A program made the translations under genes and the position numbers. A stretch of 64,000 nt of DNA from Chthoniobacter flavus Ellin428 (GTDB lineage Bacteria; Verrucomicrobiota; Verrucomicrobiia; Chthoniobacterales; Chthoniobacteraceae), in the NCBI RefSeq assembly GCF_000173075.1, contig NZ_ABVL01000002.1:310001-374000 (forward strand), given 5' to 3'. The first letter of the stretch is position 1; each line of letters begins with the position of its first letter. Under the pieces are notes generated by a model, which saw nothing but the letters and a program-made list of their open reading frames with translations, was not told the DNA's origin and did no database searches. Shown piece after piece: positions 60,101 to 64,000 of the stretch.

Positions 60101-61393
60101 TCAAACCAATCCCGGCACACTCGTCGCCGTGCTGCTGCCAAATTGATCCGCTTCGACGTGCATCTTCTGCAGCATCTGCACGAAGAGATTGGAGAGCGGG
60201 GTGTTCTCCTTGGCGTCATAAGCGATGTGCTGGCCGTGCTTGAACCCACCCCCAGCGAGGAGGATCGGCAGGTTGTGCCAATCGTGGCTATTGGCGTTGC
60301 CGAGGTTGCTGCCGAAAAGTACCATGGTGTTGTCCATCAGCGGAGTGCCCGCCTCGGTCTTCTGCTTCAGGGCGTTGAAGAGCTTGTTCAGCGCGCCCAT
60401 CTCGGCGGTCTCGATCAATTCCAGCTGCCGGATCTTTTCCGGGTCCTGGCCGTGATGGGAAAGATTGTGGTGATCCATCGAGACACCCTCGATCGGCGGA
60501 ACGTCGCCGCGCCCTTGCACAAGAATGGTGATGAGCCGGGTGCTATCCGTCTGCACGGCCAGCGGCACGAGCTCGAAGATCAATTGCATGCGGCCGATGA
60601 GGTCCGCCTCGTTCTTGATATCCTCCGGTGGCTTCGCATCCACCTTCGGCTTGGGCTTCTTCGCCCAATCCTCAGTCTTCACGAGGCGCTGCTCCATCTC
60701 ACGCACCGAGGTAAAATATTCGTCCAGCTTGTCGCGGTCTGCCGCGCCGACCCGCGCGCTGAAGCGCTTCGCCTCGTCGCTCACCGCGTCCATGATGCTC
60801 TGCCCTTCCCGCAGCTTGTGCATCTGCTGCTCCACCTCCCACGCGGAGCCTTCGATGAAGAGCTTCGCGAAAATCTTCGACGGAGACGAGTCGGCCGGAA
60901 TCATCACGCCGCTGCGCGTGTAGCTCTGGCTGACGCCGCTCGTGCCCATGGTCAGCGACGGAAAACGCGTCTCGACGCCGATCTTTTCCGCCACAAACTG
61001 GTCAAGCGACATCGTATTGCGGAAGCCTCCGAGCCCGGGATGCCGCGCCGAGGTCAGCCACGTCATTTCCGAGGAGTGCCCATCCGCCCCCGCCTGGTCG
61101 GGATGGCAGAGCCCGGAGAAGACCGTGAACTCGTTCCGATGCTCCTTGAGGATATCGAGGTACTGCGTGGACGCGTAATCGCGCCCCGTTTCCTTTGGGA
61201 ACAGCGCCGGGCCGTAAATGCCCAGGCTGGTGCATACCGCCACCAGACGCTTCGGAATCGCCGTCTCCGTCGCCCCCGCCCGCTGCGGCCACATGGCATC
61301 GAGAAACGGCAGTGCAAGCGCCACCCCGGTCCCACGGAGAAATGCCCGGCGGGAAATCGGCGCGGCAGGAACAGAAGAGAGGATCGGTTTCAT
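60101..61393 (-). CDS. Tat-exported DUF1552 protein
   Basis: 430 residues. A twin-arginine signal (S14-R15-R16-A-F-L) is followed by GTGVALALPFLDAM. The remainder has the DUF1552 features: GICGLCH-like regions such as FSGLCHPDQ, SLDQFVAEKIG, DHHNLSHHGQDP, and VLFGSNLGNANSH. The function of the family is unknown; in planctomycetes and verrucomicrobia it nearly always follows a DUF1592-type cytochrome. It overlaps that gene by four bases (ATGA). Confidence 0.92.
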   Translation of the reverse strand: MKPILSSVPAAPISRRAFLRGTGVALALPFLDAMWPQRAGATETAIPKRLVAVCTSLGIYGPALFPKETGRDYASTQYLDILKEHRNEFTVFSGLCHPDQAGADGHSSEMTWLTSARHPGLGGFRNTMSLDQFVAEKIGVETRFPSLTMGTSGVSQSYTRSGVMIPADSSPSKIFAKLFIEGSAWEVEQQMHKLREGQSIMDAVSDEAKRFSARVGAADRDKLDEYFTSVREMEQRLVKTEDWAKKPKPKVDAKPPEDIKNEADLIGRMQLIFELVPLAVQTDSTRLITILVQGRGDVPPIEGVSMDHHNLSHHGQDPEKIRQLELIETAEMGALNKLFNALKQKTEAGTPLMDNTMVLFGSNLGNANSHDWHNLPILLAGGGFKHGQHIAYDAKENTPLSNLFVQMLQKMHVEADQFGSSTATSVPGLV

Positions 61394-63831
61394 TTGTTCA
61401 GGAAAAGAGGGCTTTCGGTAATTTGATGGATCAAGGTGCGCAGACCGCCACCCTCTTTCTGGGTGTTGGCCGCGATCTCCTCGACCGTGAAGCGGTCGGC
61501 AAATCCGATGCCCGCACCGGTCGAGTAAGTAACAAGATTACCGGCGAGCGCCTCGACAATTTGGTTCGGATTTTCCAGCAGCAGTTTTTTGAAGTCCTGG
61601 ATATTGGCGAAAGGACGCCCATCCGCGAGTTCGCCATCGCACTGCACGGGCAGACCCACGTGCGCATAGAGACGGGGATCCGGACTGTCTTTCAAGGTGA
61701 TCAGTTGCCCCTTGTCCTGCTGACGATACTTCTCGCGAAAGCCGCCGATGACATCGAAGGACTCCAGGGCGAAGCCGGGCGGATCGATGTGGCTGTGGCA
61801 GGCGGCGCACGTTTCGGAATTGCGATGCTTGGCCAACTGCTCGCGCACGGTCGTAGCGCCACGCGTGTCCGGTTCGATCGCGCCGATCCCTGGAGGTGGT
61901 GGCGGCGGCGGATCGCCGAGCAGCTTTTTCATGACCCATGCGCCGCGGCGGACGGGTGAAGTCGTCGTCCCATTGGCCGTGACCTTCAGCACGCTGGCCT
62001 GGGTCAGCAGACCGCCGCGCACGCTATCGGGCGGCAATGTCACCTTGCGAATCTCTTCTCCCTGGACGCCCGGTATGTCGTAGTGGGCGGCGAGGCGGCT
62101 GTTGAGCATGGCAAAGTTCGACTGCACGAAATTCGTGATCGGCAGATTCTCCTTCAGGATGTCGGCGAAAAAGCTCTCCGTCTCATCGACCATGGAATGG
62201 ATGAGCAACTCATCCGCCTCGGGATAAAGCCGCTTGTCCGGAGTGGTGGCGTCGATGTTGCGCAGGTCGAGCCACTGGCCGGTGAAATCGTGGACGAAAG
62301 CCTGCGAACGCGGGTCGTTGAGCAGGCGCTCGACTTGCGCGTGGATCACGGAAGGTTGCGACAGCGTGTGATTGGCCGCGTGATTCAGCAGTTCCTCATC
62401 CGGCAAGGTGCTCCACAGGAAATAAGAAAGTCGCGAAGCCAGCGCGTAATCGTCCAACTTGCCCGCGCGTTCCTCGAAGAACAGGAACTGCGGCGCGGTG
62501 AGAATCGCCCGCAAGCCCACGCGCAAGGCGGGCACAAATTTGGCGCCACCGTCGAGTTCCGCATCGGTGAGCTGCTCGAAGCGGTCGATTTCGCCCGGAT
62601 CGATCGGCCGGCGGAAGGCCCGCGCGGCAAAGGTCTCCAGCGCCTTGTGCGCTTCAGCCTTCGGATCCTCCGGCGCGATTTCATAGGCCACGTTCTTATT
62701 CTTGTTCTTGTGCTCGTCGAGCTTGGTCACTGGCGTATCGCCGACAACTTTGCCCACACTGCGTGGCGGCCATTCCGGTTCCAGCGGCCCTTCCATCTCC
62801 GCCCACTGCAGGGCCAGTCCCGGGGCCTTCAGCTCCTTCGGGCCGATGTTATACACGCCCTGCCCTTTTTCATCGACGCCGGTATAGGTTGGCTCGATCC
62901 GGATGTGCTGGTTCGCCGGAAGCTGCGCGACGATCTCGATCACACGCGGCTTGTCCGCCGAGATTTCATACCAGCCGATCAATTGCTTCTCCCGGTAGTT
63001 GTCCCGGTAGACTCGCATGGCAATCGTGTGCCCCACGCTCTGGTAGCCGTAGGCGCTGATGCGAATCTTGAACAACCCCGCCGGGTGCGAGCCCGTGCCC
63101 GCGACCGTAGCCGAAGGGTAACCGCGATCGAAATAGACCACCGCATCGGGCAGTTCGAGAAAGAGCACATGGTGGCCGCTCTTTGGATCCTTGGGATTCG
63201 AAAGCGTCCCCGGCGGCGTATCCAGGTTCTTGCGCACCTCCTTGTCCTCCTTGGGATTCCAGTGGACCTCCTTCGCAGCGGGCGCCGGGCCGAGCACGAT
63301 GGCGGCGTCGAGCGCCACATCGGCGGCCTCGAGATACTTTTCCATCTGCAGCATCGAGAGGCGCAGGCCATCGGCCACGGTATCGAAGCCGTGCGCCGGC
63401 GTATCCGCCGGCAAAATATCGGCCAGCGGCGTATGGATGCCCAAAAGATCCTGCACCGTGCGCTCGTATTCCACGCGGTTCAGCCGGCGCAAGACCGTGC
63501 GGCCGCGCGACGCCTCACGCGCGAAATCGAAGCCGCGCAGATCGCCCCCGAGGCTGGCGAGAAAGGCCTTCGCCTCCTCCGGCTTCGGCTGCTCCTTCTT
63601 CTTTGGCGGCATCTCGCCGCGCGTCACGCGACGGTAGACCTTGGCCCATTCGTCAAAATTACCGGGCTGATCGAGGTGCCACGCCAACGCATCGAAATTC
63701 AAGCCGCCCTTCTTGCTCTCTGCGTCATGACAATCGGCGCAGTAATTCTCGAGAAACTCACTGCGCGCGGTGGCGGCATGAACGGAGCCGGCAGCGAGCA
63801 GAAGCAGGGCAAGGAGGGAAAGGCGCTTCAT
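61390..63831 (-). CDS. Exported planctomycete-type cytochrome (PSD1/DUF1587-1592-1588-1585)
   Basis: 813 residues. Signal peptide (MKRLSLLALLLLAAGSVHA), then a heme-c CADCH motif (C31, C34, H35) of the Planctomycete cytochrome C domain, FDALAWHLD, RRLNRVEYERTVQDLLG, a mid-protein adhesin-like beta domain, FAARAFRRPI, FLFFEERAG and RLSYFLWSTLPD. A second C-x2-C-H, ETCAACHSHIDPPGFALE, is near the C-terminus. The order matches DUF1587/DUF1592/DUF1588/DUF1585 proteins. It probably works in periplasmic redox or polysaccharide breakdown with the DUF1552 partner; the role is not established. Confidence 0.92.
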   Translation of the reverse strand: MKRLSLLALLLLAAGSVHAATARSEFLENYCADCHDAESKKGGLNFDALAWHLDQPGNFDEWAKVYRRVTRGEMPPKKKEQPKPEEAKAFLASLGGDLRGFDFAREASRGRTVLRRLNRVEYERTVQDLLGIHTPLADILPADTPAHGFDTVADGLRLSMLQMEKYLEAADVALDAAIVLGPAPAAKEVHWNPKEDKEVRKNLDTPPGTLSNPKDPKSGHHVLFLELPDAVVYFDRGYPSATVAGTGSHPAGLFKIRISAYGYQSVGHTIAMRVYRDNYREKQLIGWYEISADKPRVIEIVAQLPANQHIRIEPTYTGVDEKGQGVYNIGPKELKAPGLALQWAEMEGPLEPEWPPRSVGKVVGDTPVTKLDEHKNKNKNVAYEIAPEDPKAEAHKALETFAARAFRRPIDPGEIDRFEQLTDAELDGGAKFVPALRVGLRAILTAPQFLFFEERAGKLDDYALASRLSYFLWSTLPDEELLNHAANHTLSQPSVIHAQVERLLNDPRSQAFVHDFTGQWLDLRNIDATTPDKRLYPEADELLIHSMVDETESFFADILKENLPITNFVQSNFAMLNSRLAAHYDIPGVQGEEIRKVTLPPDSVRGGLLTQASVLKVTANGTTTSPVRRGAWVMKKLLGDPPPPPPPGIGAIEPDTRGATTVREQLAKHRNSETCAACHSHIDPPGFALESFDVIGGFREKYRQQDKGQLITLKDSPDPRLYAHVGLPVQCDGELADGRPFANIQDFKKLLLENPNQIVEALAGNLVTYSTGAGIGFADRFTVEEIAANTQKEGGGLRTLIHQITESPLFLNK

Positions 63832-63848
63832 TCTGGAAAGCGGTCATA

Positions 63849-64000
63849 CTAAACGCTTTCGGCCTTGGCCTCAACCGGTCTTGTGGACCCGGTATTGGGG
63901 ACCGGCTCGTTCATTTTCGTCGTCCGGTTGCCGCCAAACCAGCTCCGCCAGCCTTCCGTCAATTCCAGCAGGAGCCATTGCGCCACGGTAGCAGCAATCC
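63849..64000 (-). CDS. C-terminal fragment of a gene running off the window
   Basis: On the minus strand a frame open to the window edge ends at a TAG (63849-63851), with a tail that reads TVAQWLLLELTEGWRSWFGG then a charged end. The hydrophobic stretch suggests the last helix of a membrane protein. Too little is present to name it. It lies 17 bases upstream of the cytochrome gene start. Confidence 0.45.
   Translation of the reverse strand, partial: IAATVAQWLLLELTEGWRSWFGGNRTTKMNEPVPNTGSTRPVEAKAESV

Overview
The window is GC-rich chromosomal DNA from a free-living Gram-negative bacterium, almost certainly of the phylum Verrucomicrobiota. The evidence is lipid A genes (lpxI, lpxB), an LptF/LptG-type permease, a planctomycete/verrucomicrobium-style pair of DUF1592-type cytochrome and Tat-exported DUF1552 proteins, several secreted glycan-active proteins, pseudopilin N-termini, and a perfect copy of the 14-bp LexA operator known from Verrucomicrobia (TGTTC-N4-GAACA). 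There are no rRNA or tRNA genes, no transposase, no prophage and no CRISPR array. Genes are dense and often overlap by 1, 4 or 8 bases. TTG and GTG starts are common and strong Shine-Dalgarno sites are rare.

Layout. 1-1.1 kb: a secreted sialidase-like propeller protein. 1.3-5.7 kb: dapF, a double-HTH protein, dapA, dapB, folK and panB (diaminopimelate/lysine, folate, pantothenate). 5.8-8.3 kb (minus): a conserved unknown, a membrane-anchored LysM protein with a decayed L,D-transpeptidase-like domain, and accA. 8.4-11.9 kb: lpxI, a Gfo/Idh/MocA oxidoreductase and lpxB, interrupted by a small GxxExxY gene bounded by 31-bp inverted repeats. 11.9-15.0 kb: HIT protein, serine hydrolase, M15-like peptidase and a GCS2-like ligase, tightly packed. 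15.0-18.5 kb (minus): tyrA-aroA-cmk-plsC. 18.5-25.6 kb (minus): a lipoprotein with an intrinsic terminator, an alpha/beta hydrolase, a glycosyltransferase, an ECF sigma/anti-sigma/secreted-protein unit, and rlmN.

25.7-35.1 kb: conserved unknowns, a secreted glycosidase-like protein, a lipoprotein-type sulfatase with a HEAT-like tail, trhO, a DCC-family protein and a Sel1-repeat protein. 35.2-42.7 kb: a TPR protein, purU, a thioredoxin-like protein, a PA0069-type radical SAM gene with a LexA operator, a class I amidotransferase, a pseudopilin and a two-component system. 42.7-49.6 kb (minus): an FGE-like/sialidase-like fusion, a sialate O-acetylesterase and a GH57 enzyme. 50.3-58.2 kb: an AddB/AddA-type recombination nuclease pair, a Nudix-like protein and PilT. 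58.2-64 kb (minus): an unknown, LptF/G, DUF1552, a DUF1592-type protein, and the tail of a further gene at the window edge.

The most unusual non-coding signal is a set of intergenic inverted repeats whose arms are short tandem repeats of 6-9 bases. The repeated word differs at each locus, but the arms are repeatedly 31 bases long. Two of them, of nearly equal size and layout (153 and 152 bp), bracket the SOS-type radical SAM gene, and another pair brackets the GxxExxY gene inside the lipid A cluster. A separate nested palindrome of about 375 bp lies at 47.1-47.5 kb.
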